64,000 nt of DNA from Vitellaria paradoxa (taxonomy: Eukaryota > Streptophyta > Magnoliopsida > Ericales > Sapotaceae). The stretch is taken from positions 24,511,752-24,575,751 of the forward strand of contig CM034237.1 of assembly GCA_019916065.1 (NCBI GenBank). The letters run 5' to 3'. The notes under the pieces were generated by a model, which did not search any database, had not been told where the DNA came from, and saw only the letters and a list, made by a program, of their open reading frames with translations. The position numbers were made by a program, and so were the translations under genes. Below are positions 12,450-23,305 of this stretch, one piece after another. Each line of letters starts with the position of its first letter. Within the stretch, counting starts at the first letter, position 1.

Positions 12450-13531
12450 AGGTTAATTACTTTTAGACCCCCTGTACTTAGGTCAAAAAACACTTAGACC
12501 CCCTCAACTTTAGTATTATACACTTATACCCCCTGTACTATTCACCAAAGTGCAAACCTGACGCTGTTACATTTTGATAAAATTACAAAATTACCCTCTT
12601 CTTCTTCACTGCCTCTTCTTTTTCCTTTGTTCTACCCTTTTCCTCTTCAACCAAGAAAACGCAGATCAAACTAAACCTTAACCATACAAATCTTCACACA
12701 TTTAATCAAAATCAAATATATGAAACCAAAACTCATCAAGATGCCAGAGTATTGGTTAGAACAAACATAAGCAACACGTGCATACACACATACATATATA
12801 GATATATATATACATGTATACATGTATATATATGTTTTTTAGATTTGACCTGCAGGTTTGGATTGTGAACCACCGACTATCCAAAGGAGTGAAGGTCGAA
12901 ATCGAAATCAAAATATCAACTAACTGCCAAATTGAAGGCTCATGAAGTAATAATTTTCAAAAACATCAACAAGCTTTATAATTTTCATATTTTCCTCATC
13001 ATTATCTCAAAAATCAAAATCAAATATATAAAACCAAAATCATCGAGATGCCAGAGCATCGGCTAAAACAAAAATAAGTAACATTTGTATACATACATAC
13101 ATATATGTACACTTATATATGTGTGATTATAGATCTGACCTTACGGGTTGGATTGTGAACCACTGGCTACCCAAAGAGTGAAGGTCAAATTTTGAATGAA
13201 GGAAAAAGAAGTAGAGAAGACCAGATTTATATGACCTTCAATGGCTTCTCCCACGCTTTCGACCTGAAGCATCAGACGAAAGAGAAGAAGACAACACAGG
13301 CAAGTTCCTTTGACTCAAGGGCATTTTTGTCTATTATCACTTTCTTTTTTTGGGAATATTGGACACTTGCACTTTTTCTAAACGTAAAGCACACCCGCCG
13401 TTAACTTTAACAGATCCATCCACATTTTCACTTTAGTGAACAGTACAGTGGGTATAAGTGCATAACTCTGAAGTTGAGGGGATCTAAGTGATTTTCGACC
13501 TAAGTGTAGGGGGTGTAAAAGCATTTAACCC
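12450..13531. mobile_element. Mutator-like element (non-autonomous)
   Basis: Terminal inverted repeats of about 90 bases: ggttaattacttttagaccc on the left matches the reverse complement of the right end, gggttaaatgcttttacacc, and the match continues through the (t)agaccccctcaact and cacttatacccc blocks. It is flanked by a perfect 9-bp duplication TATATTTTA (12441-12449 and 13532-13540), the size expected of Mutator-like elements. There is no transposase. The interior includes a diverged direct duplication. It inserted into copia E. Confidence 0.85.
12703..13190. repeat. Direct duplication inside the Mutator-like element
   Basis: Two copies, about 12703-12905 and 13010-13190, share aatcaaatatat(g/a)aaacc, gatgccagag(t/c)attgg, a TA-rich microsatellite stretch and ggattgtgaaccac(c/t)g(a/g)ct. 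They differ mainly in the length of the TA-rich stretch. Confidence 0.7.
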
Positions 13532-13930
13532 TATATTTTATGTGAATTTTTCTTGCAACTTGCTATATAACAAAAAAAGGCTTTGAAGGCTATTGAATGA
13601 TTTGGATCAAAGGCAAGCTACCATGTCTGCGGCGCGGGTTCAAATATTCAACAAAAAAAAAATTAATTCTGTGCAACTTTTGTACAAAAATTAGTCAAAA
13701 AAATTCTAAAATTATTTTTCATTTAATCTAAAAATTTTAGTTTTTTTAGGAATTAATTTGAAAAAATAATATTTGAATTAGAAAATTAGATTTGAAGTAA
13801 AATAAGATCAGACAATAATGAAATCAGATGAAAACTGAAATCAAGTTTTCGGATAAATTTATGCACCTTCTTATATGCCAAAATAATAAAAAAGGCTTAC
13901 AAATTGAATTCCTAATTCACGTACATTAGT

Positions 13931-13944
13931 CGCTGATACCACGT
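13931..13944 (-). other. Primer binding site of copia E
   Basis: On the minus strand TGGTATCAGCGAC lies two bases inside the right LTR. It resembles the initiator tRNA-Met site TGGTATCAGAGC with one change, and identifies 13947-14420 as the 5' LTR. Confidence 0.75.
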
Positions 13945-13946
13945 GT

Positions 13947-14420
13947 TAGCAAAATAAATATTAATGCTTGTGAATATAGGAATATCAAAATAAATTAATA
14001 CAGAAGACACATGCCTGTTTATTTCATGATCTTACTTCGTTTGTGATTACGTTAATTCTGAAACTAAAAAACTGGGGTTAGATTACTAGAGTTTGACCTT
14101 TCTTCCTATCACAATTAATATGAGGGTTATTAATGACAAGAACTATCTATCTATTGTGAAGAGACTAGACCTAGCCAATATATAGAGGATAAACGCTACC
14201 TCACTGGGCCCTCCCATAAACTGCCTATAGTGGGCTTAACAACTAGCTCACACTAACCATCTAACCTCATTATCCCTATTAGGTGCACATAGACCTAACA
14301 ATATAGATCACAACAAAATGGGCCACATCATGTATTTCCCTATCTTTAACTTGGTTCTAACTCGTTTTCGGCAAAATAAAAATTGATTAACATATGCTCA
14401 ATATATGGAAAATTCCAACA
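13947..14420 (-). repeat. 5' LTR of copia E
   Basis: Partner of 6734-7213. It begins tgttagcaaaataaat and ends attccaaca on the plus strand and borders the target duplication copy AAAGT at 14421. Confidence 0.85.
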
Positions 14421-15180
14421 AAAGTTAGATGCGAGAATGTTGTCTATCTTTTGCCTGGATTAAAGGATGACAAAATTTGTTCAGCTATGGCACTTGTAGG
14501 AGAACAAGCCTCTCTCAATAAATGGCACAATCGGCTTAGCCACCCAACCCACAAAATTGTGTCCAACATTGTTAAAAGTCATTCCCTTCATTTCAAAATA
14601 GAAAAAGACTTTCATTATTCTCTTTGTATTTCATGCAAAATTGATAAAAGTCATCGGTTACCTTTTACAAACACCTTTCTTATGAGCTCCAAACCTCCTG
14701 AATGCATCTATACTAATGTTTGGGGACCTGCTTCAATGAATTTAGTTGATGAATTTTGATTTTATGTTGTGTTTATAAACCACTACACCAGGTATACTTG
14801 CTTCTTTCTCATGCAATGAAAGTCTGATGTCCACAAAATTTTCACTACCCTTAAACCTTCTATTGAGAAACAATTTGATTCTAAAATAAAGAACCTTTAT
14901 TTAGATAATGGAAGAGAATTCATTGCACTTCAATCATATCTTACTCAACATAAAATCTCTTTCTATTCCACAATCCCACATACACCCCAGCAAAATGGTA
15001 CCCCTGAAAGAAGGCATAGACATATTGTCGAGAGTGGTTTAAGTCTTTTGCATCATGCCCCAATGCCTCAAAATTTTTGGTCTTACACTTTCAAACAGCA
15101 GTGTTTTAGTTAACTGGATGCCATCTCCAATTTTGCATAAAATATCTCCTTTTGATAGTCTTCTTCGAAGAAAGCCAAAC
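14421..15180 (+). pseudogene. Copia D pre-integrase and integrase, middle part
   Basis: Continuation of copia D after the E insertion. The pre-integrase zinc region shows WHNRLSHPT and CISCK, giving the HHCC pattern. The integrase core follows: TNVWGPA near 14710 (the first catalytic Asp position reads Asn), YLDNGREF near 14900 (second Asp present) and TPQQNGTPERR near 14983 (Glu present). There are in-frame stops at 14758 and after. The sequence is cut at 15180 by the insertion of C and resumes at 57215. Confidence 0.8.
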
Positions 15181-15357
15181 TGTAATACCCTGAACTTTTG
15201 TGTTAATGTAAATAGATGGTTATTCGAACATTTTGAGGTAAAAGTATATTGATTAAGTGGTATTCATTATTAATGGCACTTTAGAGTTGAAAACTTTGAA
15301 AGGGATGGAGCTAAACCATCAAAAGATGAAATTTTAGTTAGAGTGAGGAGGAGGGTA

Positions 15358-15430
15358 CCTTGGGCGCACGGAACATGGGTGCCCAAGACCTTAGGCGCAC
15401 ACCTGAGAAGGGCTTGGGTGCCCAAGGTAC
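15358..15430. repeat. Stanza cluster, C 5' LTR (proximal)
   Basis: ttgggcgcacggaacatgg, ggtgcccaagacctt, aggcgcacacc and gggtgcccaagg in about 70 bases. Counterpart of 54797-54860 and 3020-3130. Confidence 0.65.
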
Positions 15431-16189
15431 AATAGATTTGACAAGCATGGGTTGCTCTGCATTTTACAACCAACCCCTCTCCCCTATGAACCTATATTTA
15501 GCACGGGTAAGTGTGGGGGTTTGAAATTCACTATTAGGGATTAAAATATATAAATACTTGTGTATATGATGCAAGAGAGAGAGAGAGAAGTTGTTTGGAG
15601 AAGAAGAAACCGGGTGAGAAGCAAAGAGAACAATGAAGAAGAAGAAGAGGAACCAGGTAAAAATTTAGAGGTAAATTCTTCTAGCTTGCATGGAAATTAA
15701 ATTAATCTTGCAAGAGTGTAATTAGATCCTCAAGAAACCTTTTATATGATTTATTTGTAGTTTGGATCAAAGGATGAAGAGTTAGAGCTCATCAAAGTTT
15801 GGAAGCTTGGAACCGGAGGATACCATCTTGTTGATCCATCTTCTTTCAATTGAGGTAGGGATTTAATGCTTTTTTCTTACATATGTGACGTGTAACAAGG
15901 AGTAGAACACCTTTAGAAAACCTTTTTCAAGTGTTGTGTTCATCTATGGAAGAGAATAGAGGTTATATACACATATATATGTATGTATAGGTTGAGAGAG
16001 TAAAGTTGATGTTTGGATCCATAACTTGACCCAAAGTTGATGAAAACTCAAATTGTTGGTTTCTTTTGATGCTGAAGAGACTTGTGGTGATGTTAGAAAC
16101 ATGAAATTTTAACTTGGTCAATTTGAAGTCTTAATAGTGAAAAACCAAGAAACCAGAAAATAGAGCATGAAACCTGTAACTCGGACCAA

Positions 16190-16310
16190 GCTGTGGGCGC
16201 ACGAGGTGAGTAACAGTTGGGCGCCCAAGACATAGGCGCCCAACTTCCTTGGGTGCACAAGACCTTGGGTGCATGGCTGAGTGCTAGCTTGGGCGCCCAC
16301 CGAGCCTAGG
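16190..16310. repeat. Stanza cluster, C 5' LTR (distal)
   Basis: Repeated palindromic phrases ttgggcgcccaagac, aggcgcccaactt, ttgggtgca and ttgggcgcccaccg. Copy order and number differ from the 3' LTR (55655-55775) and C2 (1905-1995), so the cluster changes faster than its flanks. Confidence 0.75.
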
Positions 16311-16761
16311 TCCATTTCCTGATTTTGCTTACTTTGACCTTCCACCTTAGGATTATTAAAGAGTCTAGTAACATGTTTTTATATGAAACTTTATTTGTTT
16401 AATTGCATGGATTGAGAAAGGGTAATGTGAGCTAAAGAGTTATTAAGAGTTGATTTTCTTAAGCCAATGGAATTTAACTTGTAAAGTTGGATAAATGTCA
16501 CTTTGAATAAAATGAATTGGAAAGATACCATTAGATAAGCACCTTGATCGACCGGAATAGTGATTGTGTGTCACTAGAAATAAAATGTTGATGAATGTAA
16601 GTATGGGATTGAATGAATTAAACAATGATTTAAACAAGAGAATGATATTCATAATGTTGATGAATGTTGATTGTTTAATGATGTTTGATCAAAGTTGATA
16701 TGTGATGGATCTTGGGATGAACCAAAACGTGGATATGCGTTGTGGGAAAGTATATGATGAT

Positions 16762-18430
16762 TGATTGCATGCAATCATTGATATTTTAGGTTTCATTTTG
16801 CACTCTTTTTGTGAACATTTTATCAAGTACAATGCCGTTTTATCTTATTTTGATTAGTTCTATGTTTTTGTGTGTTTTGTAGGAAAATAGAGAAACGTAA
16901 CTCAAGGAAGTCGAGTTGGAGCCTAAAGTTGCAATTCTGGACTGAGGTGGTCATCCTTGGGCGCACGACTGAGCAACACCTCGTGTGCCCACAGAGGCTA
17001 GATTGTGCAGGAGTGGCTTGAAAAGAGCCATGGGCACATGCATGCTCGGGCACACGAGGCCTCGGGCACACGACTGTGCAACACCTTGTGCACCCGCCGA
17101 GGCTAGTTTTCGAAAGGCGTTTTGGAGAGGACCTCAAGTGCACGCACGGTTGGGCGCCCAAGGGCATGGGTGCACGACTGTGCAACCCCACGTGTGCCCA
17201 CAGAGAGGTGAGATGCTGGCAAATGTGAAGACCTCAAGGCTCGAGCGCATGACCAAACACCATGTTCGCCCATGACGAGTTTTTCCAGAAAATTTTCAGG
17301 AACAAATTTGAATTGTGAATTTACCAAAATACCCTTGAGTTATGTAATATTTTAAATAGCCAAATTTTTTATGTATTAGGGTTCCGAACCCTACGCAACT
17401 TTTACATTTGGCCTTTGAGAGTTGTTTTGAAGAGTTTTATATTACGTTCCGCACCTAGGGTTAGCATTTTTCTTCATCTTGTTCGTGATTGATAGAGCTT
17501 CGTTTCATCTTCGCTTTAAGATTTATTGTGTAAGCAACACTTTTATTACATTCAATTAAAATGTTCTTTATTTTCTTCGTCTTCGTTCTTTGTTTTCGCT
17601 TTGTAGTACTTCGCATTCATTGTTCGTGTTTGATTTGTTTTTGAAATTGCTTTAACCTACTTTGATATACTTCATTTTCGTGTTTGAGTGCATAATGAAG
17701 ATTATTTTCTTTTCAAAAGGCTTTGTTTATGCTTTCGCAATGCTAGGCTAGGGTTTTTCTTGGTCTTAACCCAGGAATGTAAGGAAATCGAAGGAGTTGA
17801 ATTCGGATAATTCAAACTGAAATATGTTTACCATCTTTTGAATAAAATGTAAGGATCGTAATTCTAGATTAGTTTTTGGAAACGAATCACCCGTGACAAA
17901 GTTGAACTTCGGTTACAATCGTGTAAATTGAAGGTCAATTCCATGTCTCGGTGACTTCGAACTTGATTTCAAAACCCTAGATTAGTAATCTCCTTACGAA
18001 AAAGGGTTTTCGACTATTAAATCTTCCAACCTAATATTACAGGTGTAAAAATTAGGTTGCGTTAACTACATATCCAAATTCAACCCTTCAAGGACATTAC
18101 AGGATTAGGTTAAAGCCAAGTGTTTCCATTCACATAGTTTTTTTAAGTTAAATTTACGTAGTTTGTTAAAGTTTGCATCTTCGTGTTTTCATTTTTTATT
18201 TAACTTGTATTTTCAATTTTCAAATCATCATTTCAATTCCTTATTCGAAAACTCCAAAAAGATTTTCATCTTTTCCTTTTAAAACTTTTGCAAGCGTTTT
18301 CAAAACCAAGTTTTCCAACATTTAGTCACACCCTTGCTCCCTTTGGAAGATGACCTAGGACTCACCTAGACTAAACTCAACCGACCTCTTATACTTGAGA
18401 GTGAGCCACTACCAAATTAGAGAGCGGTCG
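16762..18430 (+). repeat. 5' LTR of Athila-like A
   Basis: Starts TGATTGCATGCAATCATTG and ends in gagagcggtcg, where the 3' LTR ends gagagtggtca, so the final CA has mutated. It contains the GC-rich stanza array at 16955-17275. The 5' LTR has one 104-bp stanza unit more than the 3' LTR. Confidence 0.9.
16955..17275. repeat. Stanza array, A 5' LTR (about 104-bp units)
   Basis: Three or so diverged units, each containing ggg(c/t)gcacgactg(a/t)gcaac, a gtg(t/c)(g/a)cccNc(a/c)gagg block and a lower-GC spacer. The phrase cgactgtgca recurs at 17071 and 17175, 104 bases apart. A palindromic ttgggcgcccaagg lies near 17150. The equivalent region of the 3' LTR (47355-47570) lacks one unit. Confidence 0.75.
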
Positions 18431-18436
18431 AGTTTT

Positions 18437-18454
18437 TGGTGCCATTGTCGGGGA
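18437..18454 (+). other. Primer binding site of A, tRNA-Asp type
   Basis: TGGTGCCATTGTCGGGGA lies six bases inside the 5' LTR. It matches the plant tRNA-Asp 3' end (TGGCGCCGTTGCCGGGGA) with three changes, each of the C-to-T or G-to-A kind. Athila elements commonly use tRNA-Asp. Confidence 0.8.
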
Positions 18455-18772
18455 GCAACAGTGCGTGTGTGCTAAACTCGGAGAGCTTGTGAATGAAAGG
18501 ACTTACTGGTGCGGTTACATTTGGACTTCCAGGTGACATTGCTCCTTATTTCTTCTCTTTTGTATATTTCATTTTCATTTTGATTTCTTTTCTTTAGTTT
18601 TAGGATTTTTTTTTAGATAATTAAAAAATTAAAAAAAAAACAAACACAATAAACAAACTTTGGAAACTTTTGTTTTGCATGCTGTTAAGGTCAGGTAGAG
18701 TGATTTTAGTTGTTCCTGAACTAGGAGATCCTTCATACAATCCTAAAACTCACTACATCATCTTTTCACTTA

Positions 18773-19428
18773 ATGGCAGAAGTAAAAGGAGAGGGTAGTG
18801 TGCATGGGGACAAAGATCCCCAAGAGGTTCCAAGTTTCATTCCTTTGAGAGATCACCTTAACCCTGATAGGCAGACTACACTGTCATGCATAATCTTGCC
18901 TTTGAATAGGAGGAACTTCACACTTAGACCAGGAATTGTCCAACTTCTTCCCACTTTCCATAGCCTTGATTCCGAAAATCCCTACAACCACCTTAGGGAG
19001 TTTGAGGAAGTGAGCAACACGTGTGTGGATCACAATGCTAATGAGGATGTAGTGCGTCTCCAACTCTTCCCATTTTCCCTCAAGGATAAAGCCAAGTTCT
19101 TGCTTAATTCCCTTCGCCCACGTTCTATTGGAATGTGGCATGAAATGCAGACTGAGTTCCTTAAGAAATATTTTTCCACTCAGAAAACTCAGTACTACAG
19201 GCGACAGATTACTAGTTTTTCTTGCAAACTCAATGAGAACTTCTGTTAAGCCTGGGAAAGGTTTAAGGACATCTTGATGGCCTGCCCCCACCATGGTTTT
19301 GAGCCATGGAGACTTATGAGTATTTTCCATGAATCTTTGACACCTAATCTTAAGCAACTTATGTCTACCATGTGCAATGGTACTTTGTTTGATAAGACTG
19401 CCAAGGATGCCATGGACTACTTTGATAT
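18773..19428 (+). pseudogene. Gag of A, N-terminal half
   Basis: Capsid-like gag reading from ATG 18773 (MAEVKGEGSVHG) with the retrotransposon gag domain: YNHLREFEEV near residue 75, RLQLFPFSLKDKAK near residue 102 and LKKYF near residue 137. A TAA at 19247-19249 interrupts it, after which the same frame continues with AWERFKDILMACPHHG to 19428. It is then cut by insertion of B at 19429 (TSD GATAT) and resumes in frame after 26978. Confidence 0.85.
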
Positions 19429-21120
19429 TGACCGCTCTCTAATTTGGTAGTGGCTCACTCTCAAGTATAAGATGTCAGTTGAGTTTAGTCTAGGTGAGTC
19501 CTAGGTCATCTTCCACAGGAAGCAAGAGTATGACTAAATTTTGGAAAACTTGATTTTGAAAGCACTTGAAAAAATTTTAAGAAGCAAATAAAACAATCTT
19601 TTTGGAGTTTTCGAATAGAGATTTGCAACAATAATTTGAGAATTTCCAACACGAATTAAACGAAAGATGAACACACTACAAAAGAAAATCAATTTATAAA
19701 CTTAAACAAACTATGTGAATTAAAACACTTAGCTTTAACCTAGTCTTATAATGTCCTCGAAGGGCTGAATTCGGATATATAGTTAACTCAACCTAATTCT
19801 TACACCTGTAATATTAGGTCAGAAGATTTGGCGTTAAAAACCCTTTTCGTAAAGAACTCACAATTCTAGGATTTTGAAATCAGGTTCGAAATCACCGGGA
19901 CATGGAATTGACCTTCAATTTACACAAGCGTAATCGAAGTTCAACTGTATCACAGGCAATTCATTTTTGAAAATTAATCTAGAATTATGTGCCTTACGTT
20001 TTTATTCGAAAGATAAACACAATTTAGTTCGAACTATCCAAATTCAACTCATTCAATTCGATTACACTCCTAGGTTAAAACCAAGAAAACCCTAGCCTAG
20101 CATTACTAAAACATGAACAAAGCATTTTGAAAAGAAAAACATCTTCATCATGCAATAGAATATGAAAACGAAATAGAGTAAAAAAGTTTAAGACAATTTC
20201 GAAAGCAAATTAATCCAAACTAAGTCTACGAAATACTACGAAGTGAACATAGAAGACAAAGCACGAAGAACATGAAATTCTGATTAAAACAAATTAACAA
20301 ATAGAACTTACACGTAAATCTTATTGCGAAGACGAAATTAAGCTTGAAAAATCCAATTCAAAGAGAAATCGAAATCGTAACCCTAATCTAAACTAAACTA
20401 AGAAAAAGAGAAGAAGTGCGTAGGGTTTCGAACTCCTGTACATCAGAAATTTGCCCTTTTATATCATTACATAACTCAAGGGTAAAAGTGTAATTTCATA
20501 ATTTAAAATTTAACTTAAAAGTGTGCTGGACAAGTCATCATGGGTGCCCAAGGTAAAACTCAGATGGGCGCCCAAGGTGCCTTGCACCCAAGCCATGTGC
20601 ACCCAAGCTTCTCAGCCAAGTGTTTCCTTGATAGCTTTCTGTCCCTGACTTCCAATGCAATTTTGACCTTGAAGATGACAGATTCAGGCTTCGGCTATAA
20701 CACAAAAAGTTGTAGCCCTTCGAGTCTTCTTTCCAACGCAACAAGAATCAGGTCAATCGGAGTTGTGAGCAGAAAGTTATGGTTAAAAGACTGACAGGGT
20801 GTCCAGCAGAGTTGAGCCTCGGCGGGCGCCCAACCTCTTGTGCGCCCATGGTGCTTTTCAAGACAACTCCTGTGTGATCCTTTCTCTGTGGGCACCCAAG
20901 GTCTTGCTCAGCTGTGCGCCCAAGGATGACTAATTCTTTCCAGACTTGAAATTTTAAGCTCTAACTTGACTTCCTTGCGTTACGTTTCTCCATTATCCTA
21001 CAAAACACACAAAGAAGAAGTAAATAATAAAAACACAATAAAAATGAGTTTTACTTGGCAAAATGTTGATGAGAAGAGTGTGAAATGAGCTTAAAAAATG
21101 TCACTGATTACATGCAATCA
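19429..21120 (-). repeat. 3' LTR of B
   Basis: On the plus strand it runs from tgaccgctctctaatttgg to tgcatgtaatca-complement wording at 21120 (catgcaatca). Partner of 25268-26973. Its stanza cluster lies at 20540-20930. Confidence 0.9.
20540..20930. repeat. Stanza clusters, B 3' LTR
   Basis: Two groups, near 20540-20610 (gggtgcccaagg, gggcgcccaagg, gcacccaagc) and 20820-20930 (ggcgggcgcccaacc, tgtgcgcccatgg, gggcacccaagg, tgtgcgcccaagg), in otherwise AT-rich LTR. The B 5' LTR holds one additional short copy. Confidence 0.7.
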
Positions 21121-21135
21121 CACCCCCCAACCTAA
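21121..21135 (-). other. Polypurine tract of B at the 3' LTR
   Basis: On the minus strand it reads aggttggggggtg directly before the LTR start TGATTGCATG. A has nearly the same tract at 47148-47160. Confidence 0.85.
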
Positions 21136-22934
21136 ACATTACTAGTCCCTAGGAATGGAAAGAATTATGACCAAAGAGACATAAACTTATACCAAGCACA
21201 CCCTTATTATTCAAATGAAAATGAAGAAAACTACTAATTCTAACCTAAAGAGGAGGTCTATTTTTATAGGAGATACACGGCCACACTTAGCGCGTGAGGC
21301 AAGCCCTTTAAACCCCTAGGTTCCCCCTAATGGACGAGTAAGGTCTTGTGAGGGTTTGCAGTGATGCTACCCACAAACATCTATGGAATGGTCTCAATAT
21401 GTCCATGAGTGATTAAGATCAAAAATGAATTCAAGCTCAAGCCTAACAAGTCACATAAGCCAAATATCATGTGTAAGTCCCAAGTGCTAAGCATAAATGC
21501 ATAGACTATCAAAGTAAAAAGAGCATATGTGCAAAACAGTGTCATTCGTTCAACAAGGTCTCGAGAGCATAATCAGAACTAGGTTTTGACTTCAAAAACG
21601 CACAAGGTAGATCACTCAGAGAAAAAAACTCACTCATCAAGGGTTCACTCATACCTATGAGCATAAAATGCTCTCCTAGTTGCACACAACCACACGAATA
21701 AGTGAGTGAATTGAATTGAAGTTCCGCATGGATAGCTCATACCAAAAATAAGTTCCAATGCCATGCAATAGATTACACCACACAACCTACACAAGACCAC
21801 TACATGCACACATAAGAGTTGCTCGCTTAGAATCCACTAGATCTTTGATCCGGTTGTAACTTTGCCAGGGGTATTGGTTAACAATGGAAGATATAGAAAT
21901 CAAAACACATGTCTTGGGATAAAGATGTTCAAGTACGTATAAGTCCCAAACTACCCATTTCCTTTCTATACCCTAACCAACAACATGAAGCTTATTCACA
22001 AACTTACAAACTACTTTTGGGACACTCTTAGCAACCGCATTACAAAACATAAATCCCACAATTGAATAAACAAAAGGAATGAGAAAATATTTTTTTTCTT
22101 TTTTTTTTCTTCTTTTTTCTTTGTATCCCTTTGTTTTTTTTTTTTTTTTTTTTTTTTAAATTAGAAGAATGAACTATACAATGTATAAATTCTCATCCCA
22201 GCACTCACCCTCATTTGGCTCTCAAAAGCTTACATTGCCAACCCCACATTCCCAACTTAGACTTTGAGGCACTTTCACAACCCAAGACATATGAGGGTTA
22301 GGCTTAAAGTGTGTGAATAGGGTGTAGGGGATATCATGTGTGAGGAGAATCAAAAAGAGAAAACTTTATATCACACACTTTATTTCGAGGCTTTACGTTG
22401 GTTCTTAAGACAATTTTATATCAAGAAAGGACAAAAAGGCCCAAAATAACAAAGAGGGCCTAGCATCATGTTCTAAGCTCGCAAACAACTCATATGCACC
22501 AAGTGACTACTCATGCAAGTGTGTGATGCAACTGGGGCATTGAAAACCAAAATAAAGAACCACTGAGTTGAAATAATGTGCAACCCCTCATGAAAAGAAT
22601 AAATGGCTCTAAAGCTCACCACTAAAAAGGGTATAAGTCTCTACCCAGTCCAAGGATGCTCAATTGACCAATGTTACATAAAATTCACCCTTAAACACAT
22701 AAGTTCTTCCATGATAGCTAGAAATGCACAAGGTCATGACACACTCAACTTAAATTAAATTTCCTGTCAAGGCTTAAACATGACTCATTCATCACTCTCT
22801 CACCCAAATTCACAATCAACCAAACCAAAAAGGGCCAACATGCAGGTACCAATGTGCTAAGTCATGTATGTAAGCTCAAAGATGCTCAAAATTTGAAAAA
22901 TTTGACAATTTTAGCACAAGTGTCATCATGAGAA

Positions 22935-22950
22935 CTCTACCCCCCAACCT
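22935..22950 (-). other. Internal polypurine tract of B (copy 2)
   Basis: Minus strand aggttggggggtagag. Its counterpart in A is aggttggggggaagag at 45418-45433. Confidence 0.6.
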
Positions 22951-22978
22951 AAACTAAACATTGTCCTCAATGTGAGAA

Positions 22979-23305
22979 CTATGATGCATATATGGGTCCA
23001 TAGTGTGCAAAGTGAGCATGATGATGATGAGCATAAAAAGCAATCAATATGTAACACATAAGCCAAGCATGCACCCAAAACAAGAATCCCCATAAGCAAT
23101 AAAGAACACCCCCCAACCTAGTTTCTACAGCACTTCCAACAACAACCAACAACATATAGCCAAGTGTTATGCTCAAAATGTAGAAACAGAAGGTAAAAAG
23201 GGTGGATATTACCTCAAGAGCTTCCTTATTTGAAGAAAAGAAAAAAATTATACAAGAGAAAAGGTTAGAAAGAAAATAAAAGAAAATAAAGGGAGAATAA
23301 GACAA
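22979..23305 (-). CDS. Small hydrophobic ORF in B 3' region, doubtful
   Basis: Open for 108 codons on the minus strand, rich in Phe, Leu, Tyr and Ile with two or three possible membrane spans and a His-rich end (HHHHAHFAHYGP). The corresponding stretch in A (about 45100-45400) has the same HAHFAHYGP wording but with stops in that frame. It may be chance translation of a conserved T-rich 3' region, or a remnant of a membrane (env-like) segment. I do not assign a function. Confidence 0.2.
   Translation of the reverse strand: MSYSPFIFFYFLSNLFSCIIFFFSSNKEALEVISTLFTFCFYILSITLGYMLLVVVGSAVETRLGGVLYCLWGFLFWVHAWLMCYILIAFYAHHHHAHFAHYGPIYAS
23107..23119 (-). other. Internal polypurine tract of B (copy 1)
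   Basis: Minus strand aggttggggggtg, the same 13 bases as the terminal tract. Its counterpart in A is at 45236-45248. Confidence 0.6.

Larger units (their letters stand above)
6734..14420 (-). mobile_element. Copia element E, inserted in copia D
   Basis: LTR retrotransposon on the minus strand with LTRs of about 480 and 474 bp at its ends. Flanks are AAAGG (6729-6733) and AAAGT (14421-14425), a 5-bp target duplication with one change. A primer site next to the right LTR and a polypurine tract next to the left LTR fix the orientation. Inside are decayed copia pre-integrase, integrase, RT and RNase H remnants, a long leader with a direct repeat, and a nested Mutator-like element. Confidence 0.85.
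15181..16761 (+). repeat. 5' LTR of C, first segment
   Basis: Starts TGTAATACCCTGAAC and matches 54617-56220 closely. It contains two GC-rich stanza clusters (15358-15430 and 16190-16310). Similarity breaks at 16761 where A begins, and resumes at 48724. Confidence 0.9.

Noticed and set aside
16823..17327. Overlapping ORFs with GC-rich translations in the A LTR (both strands)
   Set aside because: They arise because the GC-rich stanza has few stop codons. There is no family similarity and the same happens at 47258-47682, so they are composition artefacts.
18884..19357. Long minus-strand ORF over A's gag
   Set aside because: Shadow of the plus-strand gag, which has clear domain motifs; the minus frame has none.
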